A stretch of DNA of 64,000 nucleotides from Algoriphagus marinus (GTDB taxonomy: Bacteria; Bacteroidota; Bacteroidia; Cytophagales; Cyclobacteriaceae): positions 186,001 to 250,000 of the forward strand of contig NZ_MSPQ01000007.1 of NCBI RefSeq assembly GCF_001936475.1, in the 5' to 3' direction. A program made the translations under genes and the position numbers. Below, piece after piece: positions 1 through 9,907 of the stretch. Positions within the stretch are counted from its first letter, which is position 1; each line of letters opens with the position of its first letter. The notes under the pieces were generated by a model. The model saw only the letters and a program-made list of their open reading frames with translations, ran no database searches and was not told where the DNA came from.

Positions 1-2
1 GA

Positions 3-614
3 TTGGTATTGGGGTATATCGGTGGGGTATTTGGGGGAGGAGAAAAAGGCTTATCAGATATTCCAATTTTCAAAGGGGTGGGTTTCATGGGTGGCGGAAT
101 GTTTCGTGACTTCACCATCGTTGCTACTGCGATCAGTGCAAGTTTCCTGCTAATCAAGAAATCCGGTCTGGCAGGGATGATCTCCCTCCTATTAGGTCTG
201 ATTATCTTTTTCACGGTTGGTGTGGCTTTAGGTTGGGCTTGGGGATTTAGAGATGCAGTGACACTCACCACCATAGGTGCGGGAGCTTGTACTTATATTA
301 TTGGTCCCGTTACGGGTGCTGCTATTGGAGCTAGTTCGGATATTATTGCATTAAGCATCGGAATCGGAGTGGTAAAAACTATAACCGTAACCATTCTAAC
401 TCCAATCCTAGCCAGGCGAATTGGTCTTAATTCAGAAGGAGCAGCGATGAGCTATGGAGGATTGATGGGCACTACCAGTGGTGTAGCTGCGGGGTTAGCT
501 GCCACGGATCCTAAGTTAGTTCCCTATGGAGCAGTAACTGCAACTTTTTATTCCGGATTGGGTTGTCTGATTTGTCCTTCGGTGTTTTATTTGATATTGG
601 AGTACTTTTTATAA
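3..614 (+). CDS. madM: MadM-type malonate transporter subunit, 5' end cut by window edge
   Basis: About 203 residues of a very hydrophobic, Gly-rich membrane protein that is open from the first bases, so its true start lies left of the window. The stretches TTIGAGACTYIIGPVTGAA, SSDIIALSIG and GLMGTTSGVAAGLAATDPK, the last repeated closely by later Gly-rich helices, are what I know from the MadM subunit of the sodium-dependent MadLM malonate carrier. MadM is usually about 250 residues, so roughly the first 50 are missing. Its partner MadL is expected immediately upstream. The gene ends 123 bp before the next one and nothing downstream is malonate-related. Family call from recalled motifs; substrate is inferred from the family. 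Confidence 0.7.
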   Translation: MVLGYIGGVFGGGEKGLSDIPIFKGVGFMGGGMFRDFTIVATAISASFLLIKKSGLAGMISLLLGLIIFFTVGVALGWAWGFRDAVTLTTIGAGACTYIIGPVTGAAIGASSDIIALSIGIGVVKTITVTILTPILARRIGLNSEGAAMSYGGLMGTTSGVAAGLAATDPKLVPYGAVTATFYSGLGCLICPSVFYLILEYFL

Positions 615-737
615 ACCTCTCCAAAACCCTGATTTGCAATTTTTTCAGAATGAATCTAATCCATTAATCAAGCATTAATTGCCTTTTGATTTAAAATCCC
701 TGATCTTATAGTGCTATTAACCATTAAACCCAAAACC

Positions 738-2126
738 ATGAAAAATCAACGCAGAGACTTTCTGAAAAAGGCCTCCGGAAGCCTTGCTTTAGCCTCAATT
801 GGAGCAGGAATCAGCACACCGGCTTCTGCTAAATCCATCGAACTCCAATCTCAAATCAAGACTTCCAAAAATGATAAAATCCGGATTGGTTTAATCGGAG
901 CAGGGATTATCGGTCATTACGATACGGATACTGCCTTATTGGTAGAAGGTGTGGAATTGGTTGCCGCATGTGACTTATATAAAGGCCGAATTGAATACGC
1001 CAAGGAAAAATGGGGCAAGGACTTATTTACCACCATGGATTACCGAGAACTTTTAGCTCGCCCAGACATCGATGCGGTCTTGATCTGTACCCCAGATCAT
1101 TGGCATCAACGAATCGCGATAGATGCGATGAAAGCTGGAAAACACGTCTACTGTGAAAAACCAATGGTGCAGCGAATCGAAGATGGACAAGCGATCATTG
1201 ATGCCCAGAAAGCTTCAGGTAAAGTTTTCCAAGTCGGTAGTCAACGGGCAAGTTCTGTTGCAATTTTGGAAGCAAAAAAAGTCTTGCAATCAGGCGTGAT
1301 CGGAGATCTGACTTTTGTATCTGCCTATTGTGATCGAACGGATTCGAATGGCGCATGGAATTATTCCATCCCAACTGATGCAAGTCCTGAGACCGTAGAT
1401 TTTGATACCTTTTTGGGATATGCTCCAAAGATTCCATTTGATGCGAAGCGCTTTTTCCGATGGAGAAATTATAAGGAATATGGCACTGGAGCAGCAGGTG
1501 ATTTGATTGTTCATTTGCTCACCTCAGTGCATACGATCACTGACTCTCACGGTCCAACCAAAATATTCAGTGCTGGGGATTTGAAATATTGGAAAGATGG
1601 CCGTGATGCATACGATGTCATCAATGCCATTATGACCTATCCAAAAAATGAGCGCCATGATTCCTTCCAAGTCACTACTAGAGTCAACCTTTGTGATGGT
1701 GAAGGAAAAGGTGAATTTGGGATGAAGTTTGTCGGAACTGATGGAGTTATCACGATTGGATGGAATGACTTTACCGTCAAAACCTTAAAAAGAAACCCGA
1801 TCCCTGGTTATGGTGGTTACGATTCCTTTACTAGTTTCTCCGCTCAAGAAAAAAAAGATTTTGAAAAATGGTACAAAGAGACCTACGGAGTATCAAATGG
1901 CGGAGGATATGAGCAAAATAAGCCAACCTCCTTTGAAGCCAAAAAAGACTATGATGATCGTCTGGATCATTTGATTGTTTTCTTCAATGGAATTCGAACT
2001 GGTTCACCAATCTTAGAGGATGCCTCTTTTGGACTTCGGACAGCTGCTCCTTCCCTAGCCTGCAACATGAGCATAGCACAAGAAAAACCAATCCTCTGGG
2101 ATCCTGAAGGGATGAAGTTGGTTTGA
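738..2126 (+). CDS. Tat-exported Gfo/Idh/MocA family oxidoreductase
   Basis: A 462-residue protein. I chose the ATG at 738 rather than the in-frame GTG at 711 because it puts a twin-arginine signal (RRDFLKK, residues 5-11, followed by a hydrophobic Ala/Ser stretch) at the N-terminus. The NAD(P)-binding Rossmann motif GLIGAGIIG follows at about residue 55, and the family's EKP motif appears in HVYCEKPMVQ. This fits a periplasmic sugar or inositol-type dehydrogenase, or a glycosyl-hydrolysing NAD-dependent relative; the substrate cannot be told. It stands alone between madM and copA and ends in a strong terminator at 2147-2188. Confidence 0.88.
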   Translation: MKNQRRDFLKKASGSLALASIGAGISTPASAKSIELQSQIKTSKNDKIRIGLIGAGIIGHYDTDTALLVEGVELVAACDLYKGRIEYAKEKWGKDLFTTMDYRELLARPDIDAVLICTPDHWHQRIAIDAMKAGKHVYCEKPMVQRIEDGQAIIDAQKASGKVFQVGSQRASSVAILEAKKVLQSGVIGDLTFVSAYCDRTDSNGAWNYSIPTDASPETVDFDTFLGYAPKIPFDAKRFFRWRNYKEYGTGAAGDLIVHLLTSVHTITDSHGPTKIFSAGDLKYWKDGRDAYDVINAIMTYPKNERHDSFQVTTRVNLCDGEGKGEFGMKFVGTDGVITIGWNDFTVKTLKRNPIPGYGGYDSFTSFSAQEKKDFEKWYKETYGVSNGGGYEQNKPTSFEAKKDYDDRLDHLIVFFNGIRTGSPILEDASFGLRTAAPSLACNMSIAQEKPILWDPEGMKLV

Positions 2127-2146
2127 TCCTTTATATCTTTTAGAAA

Positions 2147-2188
2147 TTCGGCCAATTTGATTCAATTCAGATTGGCCGAACTTTTTTT
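2147..2188 (+). terminator. Rho-independent terminator after the Gfo/Idh/MocA gene
   Basis: A perfect 10 bp stem (TTCGGCCAAT at 2147-2156 with ATTGGCCGAA at 2171-2180) around a 14-base loop, followed by C and seven T. It lies 20 bases after the stop codon. Confidence 0.85.
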
Positions 2189-2297
2189 CAAGCTAAGTGG
2201 GTTTAACTATGAGCAATTCAATACAAAATGCACCACTAAATTCACTTCTAAAACAAGAGTTGTCTAAGATGAATTTCTGCTGCTTAAGATGTATTGA

Positions 2298-4544
2298 ATG
2301 AGCTTAAATTACCTTATGGAAACTGAAACTCAGCATATCACCAAACGAACTTTTCCAGTCACGGGTATGACCTGTGCGGCTTGCGCTTCCAGTGTAGAGA
2401 CTATTCTTCAGTACACCGATGGCGTAAAATCAGCGAATGTGAACTTTGCCACCAACACCGTTCAGGTAGAATATTCTGATGAAATCAATGCAGAGGAATT
2501 GAACCAAGCGCTAACAGCTATTGGCTATGGCCTAATCATTTCCGATGAAAATACTTCCAAAGTAGTAGCCGAAGCCCAAGCTGAAGAATATCAAAAAATC
2601 AAACTTCGAACCATTTGGTCAGCCATTCTAACCGTACCTGTGGTGGTGATTGGGATGCTTTTTATGGATTGGGAGCCTGGAAGGTGGATTTCTCTGGTAT
2701 TGACCGTTCCAGTCCTTTTCTATTTCGGACAGCCTTTTTTTATCGGAGCTTGGAAGCAAGCTAAGTTTCGAAAAGCCAATATGGATACGCTTGTCGCACT
2801 GAGTACAGGAATTGCATTTTTGTTCAGTTTAGCGAATACCTTATTTCCTGAATTCTGGATTTCTAGAGGCGTTCAACCTCATGTGTATTATGAGGCGGCG
2901 GCGGTAATTATCACTTTTATTACCTTAGGAAAACTGCTGGAAGCTCGCGCAAAATCGAATACTACCACGGCTTTGAAAAAGTTGATGGGGCTTCAACCAA
3001 AAACCCTAAAAGCTAAAATTGACGGAGTTGAGAAGGAAATCCCGATTGAGGCAGTACAAAAAGGTTATGAAATCATTGTCCGTCCTGGGGAGAAAATCCC
3101 TGTAGATGGCAAGGTGATTTCCGGTAATTCCTTTGTTGATGAAAGCATGATTTCAGGAGAACCTCTGGCTGTGGAAAAGAAGGAAGGTGAGACCGTCTTT
3201 GCAGGCACAGTCAATCAGAAAGGGAGTTTTAGATTTATCGCAGAAAAGGTGGGCACCGAAACGCTCCTGTCTCAAATCATTTTAAGAGTACAGGAAGCTC
3301 AGGGAAGTAAAGCCCCAGTGCAGAAACTGGTGGATAAAATCGCCGGAATCTTTGTCCCTGTGGTTATTTCGATTTCCATCCTGACTTTCGCAGTATGGAT
3401 GCTAGTCGGAGGAGAAGATGCATTTACTCATGCCTTGATGAATTCCATTGCAGTATTGGTAATCGCTTGTCCCTGTGCTTTGGGATTAGCTACACCAACA
3501 GCAATTATGGTTGGTGTGGGAAAAGGTGCTGAAAATAATATCCTGATTAAGGATGCCGAAAGTCTGGAATTAGCACATAAGGTCAATGCAGTTATCCTGG
3601 ATAAAACAGGGACAATTACTTCTGGAAAAACCAGTGTAACCAATCTGAAATGGACAACAGAAAGTGGCGAAAAGGAATATGCTTCCATTTTATTCGCTAT
3701 TGAATCAGCTTCGGAACATCCACTTGCGGAAGCTGTAGTAAAATCATTAAGTGAGAAAAACATTCATCCCGAATCGATTCAAGGTTTTCAAAGCATCACT
3801 GGAAATGGTGTAGAAGCTAAGTCGGAATCAGGTCATCATTACTATGTTGGAAATCAAAAATTACTATCCGATAAAGGAGTTGAATTAGATTCAGAATCTC
3901 TGAGCACAGCTGAAACATGGAGAAATGAAGCGAAAACAGTGGTTTTCTTTGCTGATGAATCAAAAGTACTTGCGGTAATTGCAATCGCGGATACGATCAA
4001 ACCAAGTTCAAAAGCCGCTGTTACAAGCTTGAAAAAGGAAGGAATAGCAGTCTATATGCTCACCGGAGATAATGCCCAAACCGCAAAAGCTGTTGCAGAT
4101 CAAGTTGGGTTGACAGATTTCAAAGCCGAGGTTTTACCTTCGGATAAATCTGAATTTATCAAGAAATTGCAAGCAGAGGGAAAGATCGTAGCAATGGTTG
4201 GGGATGGAATCAATGATTCTGAAGCCTTAGCACAAGCAGATGTAAGTATTGCCATGGGGCATGGATCTGATATTGCCATGGATGTGGCCAAGATGACGAT
4301 CATCTCTTCTGATCTTCAGGTGATCCCAAAAGCATTCCATCTTTCTAAACTTACAGTAAATGGAATTCATCAGAATCTTTTCTGGGCATTTATCTATAAT
4401 CTTATTGGAATTCCGATCGCTGCTGGAATCTTATATCCGATCAACGGTTTCCTGTTGGATCCCATGATTGCGGGCGGCGCAATGGCTTTAAGTTCGGTAT
4501 CGGTGGTATTGAATAGTCTTCGTTTGAAGGGAAAAACCTTATAA
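2298..4544 (+). CDS. copA: Copper-translocating P1B-type ATPase
   Basis: A 748-residue ATP-driven Cu(I)/Ag(I) exporter of the inner membrane. It has one N-terminal HMA metal-binding domain ([10 protein letters not shown] near residue 23), membrane segments from about residue 100, the actuator TGE-equivalent [10 protein letters not shown], the intramembrane CPC at residues 391-393, the phosphorylation site DKTGT with Asp435, the SEHPLAEA loop and the hinge [13 protein letters not shown] plus a CxxC HMA domain marks the copper/silver subgroup. An alternative start at ATG 2316 would drop only six residues. It heads the copper island; the small HMA protein follows 162 bp downstream. Confidence 0.95.
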   Translation: MSLNYLMETETQHITKRTFPVTGMTCAACASSVETILQYTDGVKSANVNFATNTVQVEYSDEINAEELNQALTAIGYGLIISDENTSKVVAEAQAEEYQKIKLRTIWSAILTVPVVVIGMLFMDWEPGRWISLVLTVPVLFYFGQPFFIGAWKQAKFRKANMDTLVALSTGIAFLFSLANTLFPEFWISRGVQPHVYYEAAAVIITFITLGKLLEARAKSNTTTALKKLMGLQPKTLKAKIDGVEKEIPIEAVQKGYEIIVRPGEKIPVDGKVISGNSFVDESMISGEPLAVEKKEGETVFAGTVNQKGSFRFIAEKVGTETLLSQIILRVQEAQGSKAPVQKLVDKIAGIFVPVVISISILTFAVWMLVGGEDAFTHALMNSIAVLVIACPCALGLATPTAIMVGVGKGAENNILIKDAESLELAHKVNAVILDKTGTITSGKTSVTNLKWTTESGEKEYASILFAIESASEHPLAEAVVKSLSEKNIHPESIQGFQSITGNGVEAKSESGHHYYVGNQKLLSDKGVELDSESLSTAETWRNEAKTVVFFADESKVLAVIAIADTIKPSSKAAVTSLKKEGIAVYMLTGDNAQTAKAVADQVGLTDFKAEVLPSDKSEFIKKLQAEGKIVAMVGDGINDSEALAQADVSIAMGHGSDIAMDVAKMTIISSDLQVIPKAFHLSKLTVNGIHQNLFWAFIYNLIGIPIAAGILYPINGFLLDPMIAGGAMALSSVSVVLNSLRLKGKTL

Positions 4545-4706
4545 TTGAAAATTAGAAATACGCTGCGCGAAATACTTATTGAAATACACTACGCGAAATA
4601 GGGCGAAGAGGACACTTTAAGCTTAGTATTTCAATCGTATTTCTACTTAAAACCTTAAAATCAATTTTCTAATTTTAAAATCTTCTAATTTTCCAATTTC
4701 TATATC

Positions 4707-4916
4707 ATGAAAACTCAAAAATTCAAAACCAACATCAACTGTGGAAATTGCCTAGCAAAGGTCACTCCTATTCTTAATGCCGAGCCTCGGGTAAAATCTT
4801 GGGAAGTGGATTTAAAAAGTGAGGATCGAATCCTAACCATAGAATCTGAGGACATGAGTGCGGAAGATGTTTTCAAAACGGTCATCAAAGCTGGATTTGT
4901 AGCTAAACCGGAGTAG
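4707..4916 (+). CDS. Small heavy-metal-associated (HMA) domain protein
   Basis: A 69-residue single HMA domain, the size of a CopZ-type copper chaperone, with a ferredoxin-like predicted fold. The metal loop is INCGNC (Cys12, Cys15) instead of the usual MTCxxC, so the Met is replaced by Asn and Gly follows the first Cys. Position between copA and the cus operon suggests it hands Cu(I) to CopA or CusA; that role is inference. The GNC loop and lack of the Met are seen in Bacteroidetes relatives annotated as heavy-metal transport proteins, as I recall. Confidence 0.8.
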   Translation: MKTQKFKTNINCGNCLAKVTPILNAEPRVKSWEVDLKSEDRILTIESEDMSAEDVFKTVIKAGFVAKPE

Positions 4917-4935
4917 TTTTACATAACTCTTACGT

Positions 4936-5433
4936 ATGAAAGCGCTACTTCTTTTCTTCTTTATCCTTTTCTCGGGACAAGTTATCTCCCAGCAATTACC
5001 GCTTTTACCGGTGGTTCGATCGGAGATCAAAGGCATCAATATCTACGGAAAACCTGTTGACCAGCAAACCCGTTGTCAGCATTGGCATTCAGATTTGGAT
5101 ATTATCGCAATCAAATTTCATTGCTGTGATAAGTATTATCCCTGTTTCAGTTGTCATGAGGAAACAGCCGATCACACTCCTTCTGTTTGGCCGAAAGCCG
5201 AATTTGACACCAAAGCCATCCTTTGTGGAGTATGTGGTACAGAGTTGAGTATTACCGATTACCAAAACTCCAACAATACTTGCCCCAACTGTATATCTGC
5301 TTTCAATCCAGGATGTAGCAAGCATTACCATCTTTATTTTGAAACTGAAGTGCAGTTGCCAGTCAACAGTCCACAGACGATAGTCGACAGCCATTTGAAA
5401 TTAGTCCAAGGGACTGAAGTTGGTGAAAATTAG
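4936..5433 (+). CDS. CHY zinc-finger protein with a signal-peptide-like N-terminus
   Basis: A 165-residue protein whose core (about residues 47-137) is a CHY-type zinc finger: CQHWHSDLDIIAIKFHCCD, YYPCFSCHEE, AILCGVCGTELS and NTCPNC...FNPGCSKHYHLYFE supply the Cys/His ligands. The first 19 residues are strongly hydrophobic (FFFILFSGQVIS) and look like a signal peptide, unusual for this normally cytoplasmic family. An internal GTG at 5011 would give a conventional cytoplasmic CHY protein. The last ~28 residues lie beyond the conserved end and are encoded by low-complexity CAG/GTC-rich DNA like repeats found between genes here. It sits 19 bp after the metallochaperone gene. Confidence 0.8.
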   Translation: MKALLLFFFILFSGQVISQQLPLLPVVRSEIKGINIYGKPVDQQTRCQHWHSDLDIIAIKFHCCDKYYPCFSCHEETADHTPSVWPKAEFDTKAILCGVCGTELSITDYQNSNNTCPNCISAFNPGCSKHYHLYFETEVQLPVNSPQTIVDSHLKLVQGTEVGEN

Positions 5434-5590
5434 AAATGATTCAAATTGAAATGTTCTCACTCGTTAAAGACATGCTTAGTAGAGTGTGGACCGTGATCTG
5501 TTGACATTTCGTCTAACATCCGACACCGGACATTTCCCACCAAACATTCCATATCCAACTCTTTCCCAATAATTCCGTAAGTTTACAGCG

Positions 5591-6007
5591 TTGAAAAAGA
5601 TACTCTCCATAGCGTTTTCTCTTCTAATCCTCCTCAGTAATGTGGGATTGGCTAAGACCATACACCTCTGTATGGGTACTGAAATGGAGAGCGCGATTGG
5701 ATTTTCAACCACTGAGATCGAATGCGAAATGGCTAAAAAGAAGCCTAACTGTCATTCGGAACAAGAATCTTCTAAGCATGAAGAAAATGATTGCTGTGAT
5801 GAGGAGTTTGAGTTATTGGTTTTAGACCAAGAGCTACAGAAGGTCCAACTTGCCTCAGATTACTCCCCTGAGTTTGTGGTTTCTCTGGTTTATACCTTCT
5901 TGGGTATTTCTTTTTTCCCAATTGAAAACCATACTAATTACCAAGATTACCCTCCTCCTATTCTGAGGCAAGACCTCCAAGTACTTTACCAGTCCTTCTT
6001 AATTTAA
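5591..6007 (+). CDS. HYC_CC_PP family metal-resistance-associated protein
   Basis: A 138-residue exported protein starting at TTG 5591 (KKILSIAFSLLILLSN signal peptide). It shows the landmarks of the Bacteroidetes HYC_CC_PP family: an IHLC (HYC-like) site just after the signal peptide, a DCC pair in a His/Cys/Glu-rich middle (CHSEQ, NDCCDEEF) and a C-terminal YPPPIL segment. The family commonly sits directly in front of CusA-type efflux genes, as here. A periplasmic metal-binding role is inferred. The start is not certain because no ATG lies upstream in frame. Confidence 0.65.
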   Translation: MKKILSIAFSLLILLSNVGLAKTIHLCMGTEMESAIGFSTTEIECEMAKKKPNCHSEQESSKHEENDCCDEEFELLVLDQELQKVQLASDYSPEFVVSLVYTFLGISFFPIENHTNYQDYPPPILRQDLQVLYQSFLI

Positions 6008-6019
6008 TCTTTCCGGTAG

Positions 6020-6039
6020 CCCAATTCATTTGAATTGGG
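6020..6039. other. Perfect hairpin between the HYC_CC_PP gene and cusA
   Basis: Stem CCCAATTCA (6020-6028) and TGAATTGGG (6031-6039) around a two-base TT. It lacks a T-run, so it is not a classical terminator; it could be an operator or an mRNA-processing/stability element ahead of cusA. Confidence 0.45.
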
Positions 6040-6100
6040 AGAATAAGCTTTTGCCTGTCTGGGCAAAGGATTCTTTCTATTTCGTTTACCGGATCTGATT

Positions 6101-9100
6101 ATGCTAAATAAAATCATCAAGTTTTTTCTTGAAAACAAATTAGTCACTGTACTCTTGCTCCTGCTGATCATCGCTTGGGGAGTAGTGACTGCGCCATTCA
6201 ATTGGGATACTGGTTTTCTCCCAAGAGACCCTGTGCCAGTGGATGCCATTCCAGATATTGGAGAAAATCAACAAATCGTCTTTACCGAATGGATGGGAAG
6301 ATCTCCGCAGGATGTGGAAGATCAAATCACTTATCCACTCACTACTTCATTGCTAGGTCTTCCAGGTGTAAAAAGTGTCAGAAGCAGTTCTGCCTTCGGC
6401 TTTTCGAGTATCTACATCATTTTCGATGAGGATACGGAATTCTACTGGAGCCGATCTCGGGTACTGGAAAAACTCAATTCTCTCCCTGCAGGATTACTAC
6501 CGGAAGATGTGCAACCCAAACTTGGACCAGACGCCACGGCACTTGGTCAGGTATTTTGGTACACACTGGAAGGTCGGGATGCTGATGGAAATCCTGCCGG
6601 CGGATGGGATTTACATGAATTACGCACTATTCAAGATTATTATGTCCGCTATTCCTTGACCGCTGTCGAAGGAGTTTCCGAAGTTGCATCCGTCGGTGGT
6701 TATGTCAAAGAATACCAAGTTGACGTAGATCCTGCTGCTTTGAAAGCAAATGGGGTGACGCTGATGGATGTGATGCAGGCAGTAAGAAAAAGCAATCTGG
6801 ATGTCAGCGCAAATACCATTGAAGTCAACCGAGTGGACTACTTCGTGCGAGGGCTTGGCTATGTAGAAGAACTCTCGGATCTGGACATGGCCGTGGTCAA
6901 AGTCACCGACAATGTCCCCATTCGAATCAAGGATGTCGCCAAAGTAAACATCGGTCCTCAACTCCGTAACATGGGCGGAATATTGGATAAATCCGGTGCG
7001 GAAGCTGTAGGTGGAGTAGTTATCGCCAGATATGGAGACAATCCGCTGGCGGTGATTCAAGGAGTTAAAGAAGAAATCGAGAAACTTTCGGAAGGCTTAC
7101 CTTCCAAAACTTTAGCTGATGGCCGAGTATCCAAAGTAACCATTGTGCCTTTCTACGATCGATCTGGATTGATTTTCGAAACACTTGGTACCCTTTACGA
7201 GGCTATTTCCTTACAGATCCTGATTACCATTATCGTGATCGTGGTAATGGTTTCCAACCTTCGAGCCTCCTTCCTGATTTCCGCATTATTGCCTTTGGCA
7301 GTGTTGATGTGTTTCATTTTTATGAAATACTTCGGTGTTGATGCCAATATCGTTGCTCTTTCAGGTATTGCCATCGCAATTGGAACTATGGTTGATTTGG
7401 GGATAATTCTCAATGAGAACGTGCTCCGCCATTTGGGAGATGCTCCAGCAGGTCAACCAAAATTGAAAACGATTTACTTGGCTACGACTGAAGTTGCCTC
7501 GGCGATTCTTACTGCAGTGAGTACGACTATTGTCAGCTTTCTACCTGTGTTTACCCTTCAAGCCGCGGAAGGAAAGCTCTTTGGCCCATTGGCATACACA
7601 AAATCTTTCGCCTTGATTTCGGCATTGATCTTTACACTATTGATCATGCCTGCATTTTCGCATTGGGTTTTTTCAATGAAAAGTGCCAGTAAGTCTAGAA
7701 GCCTTTACCTGAATATCGCTTTGGTAGTACTTGGTCCAATCATCGCTTTTACGGTTTGGGCTTGGGCTGGCTGGGTTTTGTTTGCCTTTGGAGTTGCTAA
7801 TTTGCTGATCAGCTATTATCCTGAGCGAGTTGGTATTTATCAGGATTATATCCGAGTGGGAATTACAGTAATAGCCATTTCATGGTTACTGACAATCAAA
7901 TGGCTTCCGCTAGGTGTTTCCAATAGCCTTTTTTCCAACTTCTTATTTATTGGATTAATCATCGGAATGGTCTTGGGAATCTTCTCGATTTTTCTTCGCT
8001 ATTATTCCCATATCCTCCTTTGGTGCTTGAACAACAAAGGGAAATTCTTGATCCTTCCAATTGTTATTTTGCTTCTTGGGGTAAATGTTTGGTTAGGATT
8101 TGACCGGGTTTTCGGGGTATTTTCAAATTCTGCTGATCGCATTGGCTGGAATCTTCGTGCTACCAGCTTTTGGTCAAGCATGAGCCACAGCTTCCCTGGT
8201 CTTGGTAAAGAGTTTATGCCTTCACTAAATGAAGGATCATTTCTCTTGATGCCGACGACAATGCCGCATTCCGGGATGGCCGAAAATAAAGAAGTCCTTC
8301 AACGACTCGATATGTTGGTCACAGCAATTCCGGAGGTTGATTTGGTCGTAGGAAAAGCCGGCCGTGCAGAAACTGCAATCGATCCAGCGCCAATTTCCAT
8401 GTTTGAGAATACGATCAATTACAAATCTGAATATGCAACAGATGCTGATGGAAATCGACGTCGATACAAGGTCAATTCAGATGGTTTCTATGAATTGAAA
8501 TCAGGTGAATTCTATGATCCAAGCTTGAATACTCCAAGTAAAGTCAAGTCTTCAGACTTGATTCCGGATGACAATGGGGAATATTTCCGACAGTGGCGAA
8601 CTGAAATCAAGTCTCCTGACGATATCTGGGAAGAAATTATCGGAGTGATTAATATCCCTGGAGTTACTTCCTCGCCAAAGCTTCAACCGATCGAGACTCG
8701 TCTGGTGATGCTCCAAACAGGGATGCGGGCCCCGATGGGAATCAAAGTATATGGTCCTGATCTTCAGACGATCGAGGAGTTTGGAATGAAGCTGGAGGGA
8801 TACCTTAAGGAAGTCCCATCCGTGAAGAAAGAAGCTGTCTTTGCGGATCGAATTGTAGGCAAACCCTACCTCGAGCTCGATATAGATCGAGAGCAAATCT
8901 CACGATACGGAATGAATGTCGTGGATGTACAGGACTTTATTGAAACGGCAATCGGAGGCATGAAACTCAGCACCACCGTCGAAGGTCGGGAGCGGTTCCC
9001 AATTCGAGTTCGCTATGCCCGTGAATTCCGGGATGATCCAGCGGCAATTGAAAGCATTCAAGTCCCAACTCCTATGGGGAATTACATTCCTTTAGGACAA

Positions 9101-9907
9101 TTGGCAAATATCACTTATCGCCCTGGCCCGGATATGATTCGAGGCGAAAATAGCTTTCTCGTGGGTTATGTGCTTTTGGACAAAATGCCCGGTTTTGCAG
9201 AGGTAACGGTAGTCGAGGATGCGCAGCGCTACCTGAAAAGTAAAATTGATTCCGGGGAATTGGTTGTTCCAGCTGGAGTCCGATATGTTTTCTCGGGGTC
9301 TTATGAAAATCAACTCCGCGCAGAGCAGCGCTTGGCTATTGTTGTGCCACTCTGTTTGATTGCGATTTTCTTGATTCTCTACTTTCAGTTCAAATCCATT
9401 TCCACCACAGTTTTTGTGTTCTCAGGAATTGCAATGGCTTTTTCCGGAGGATTCTTGATGCTATGGTTTTATGGACAGGATTGGTTTTTGAATTTCTCTT
9501 TCTTCGGAACAGAGATGCGAGATCTCTTCCAAATGAAAACCTACAACCTCAGCGTAGCCGTTTGGGTGGGATTTATCGCTTTGTTCGGAATAGCCACAGA
9601 TGACGGCGTGGTAGTCGCTTCCTATTTGAAGCAAAGTTTTGATTCCAATAGTCCCGAAACAGTGAAAGAAATCAGAGAAGCAGTTTTAGAAGCTGGCAAA
9701 AAGCGAGTTCTTCCCTGTCTGATGACTACTGCCACTACCCTGTTGGCGTTGATTCCGGTACTCTCCTCTTCCGGTCGAGGTTCGGATATTATGATTCCCA
9801 TGGCGATTCCTTCTTTTGGGGGAATGACCATCGAATTGATCACTCTTTTCCTTGTCCCGGTGCTCTATAGCTGGTGGGCCGAGCGAAAATTAAAAAACAA
9901 GAACTAA
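6101..9907 (+). CDS. cusA: CusA/CzcA-family heavy-metal RND efflux pump
   Basis: A 1268-residue inner-membrane RND transporter driven by proton flow. The N-terminal helix is followed by the CusA-type PVDAIPDIGENQ segment, the TM4 region IAIAIGTMVDLGIILNENV carries the acidic proton-relay residue, and the C-terminal half has FGIATDDGVVVASYLKQS. It is longer than E. coli CusA (about 1047) because of extra membrane helices near residues 535-680 and a soluble insert near 770-840 (NRRRYKVNSDGFYEL); long versions are usual in Bacteroidetes. The Met-rich MPTTMPHSGM fits Cu(I)/Ag(I) transport. Its stop overlaps the cusC start (TAATG), indicating translational coupling. Confidence 0.95.
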   Translation: MLNKIIKFFLENKLVTVLLLLLIIAWGVVTAPFNWDTGFLPRDPVPVDAIPDIGENQQIVFTEWMGRSPQDVEDQITYPLTTSLLGLPGVKSVRSSSAFGFSSIYIIFDEDTEFYWSRSRVLEKLNSLPAGLLPEDVQPKLGPDATALGQVFWYTLEGRDADGNPAGGWDLHELRTIQDYYVRYSLTAVEGVSEVASVGGYVKEYQVDVDPAALKANGVTLMDVMQAVRKSNLDVSANTIEVNRVDYFVRGLGYVEELSDLDMAVVKVTDNVPIRIKDVAKVNIGPQLRNMGGILDKSGAEAVGGVVIARYGDNPLAVIQGVKEEIEKLSEGLPSKTLADGRVSKVTIVPFYDRSGLIFETLGTLYEAISLQILITIIVIVVMVSNLRASFLISALLPLAVLMCFIFMKYFGVDANIVALSGIAIAIGTMVDLGIILNENVLRHLGDAPAGQPKLKTIYLATTEVASAILTAVSTTIVSFLPVFTLQAAEGKLFGPLAYTKSFALISALIFTLLIMPAFSHWVFSMKSASKSRSLYLNIALVVLGPIIAFTVWAWAGWVLFAFGVANLLISYYPERVGIYQDYIRVGITVIAISWLLTIKWLPLGVSNSLFSNFLFIGLIIGMVLGIFSIFLRYYSHILLWCLNNKGKFLILPIVILLLGVNVWLGFDRVFGVFSNSADRIGWNLRATSFWSSMSHSFPGLGKEFMPSLNEGSFLLMPTTMPHSGMAENKEVLQRLDMLVTAIPEVDLVVGKAGRAETAIDPAPISMFENTINYKSEYATDADGNRRRYKVNSDGFYELKSGEFYDPSLNTPSKVKSSDLIPDDNGEYFRQWRTEIKSPDDIWEEIIGVINIPGVTSSPKLQPIETRLVMLQTGMRAPMGIKVYGPDLQTIEEFGMKLEGYLKEVPSVKKEAVFADRIVGKPYLELDIDREQISRYGMNVVDVQDFIETAIGGMKLSTTVEGRERFPIRVRYAREFRDDPAAIESIQVPTPMGNYIPLGQLANITYRPGPDMIRGENSFLVGYVLLDKMPGFAEVTVVEDAQRYLKSKIDSGELVVPAGVRYVFSGSYENQLRAEQRLAIVVPLCLIAIFLILYFQFKSISTTVFVFSGIAMAFSGGFLMLWFYGQDWFLNFSFFGTEMRDLFQMKTYNLSVAVWVGFIALFGIATDDGVVVASYLKQSFDSNSPETVKEIREAVLEAGKKRVLPCLMTTATTLLALIPVLSSSGRGSDIMIPMAIPSFGGMTIELITLFLVPVLYSWWAERKLKNKN

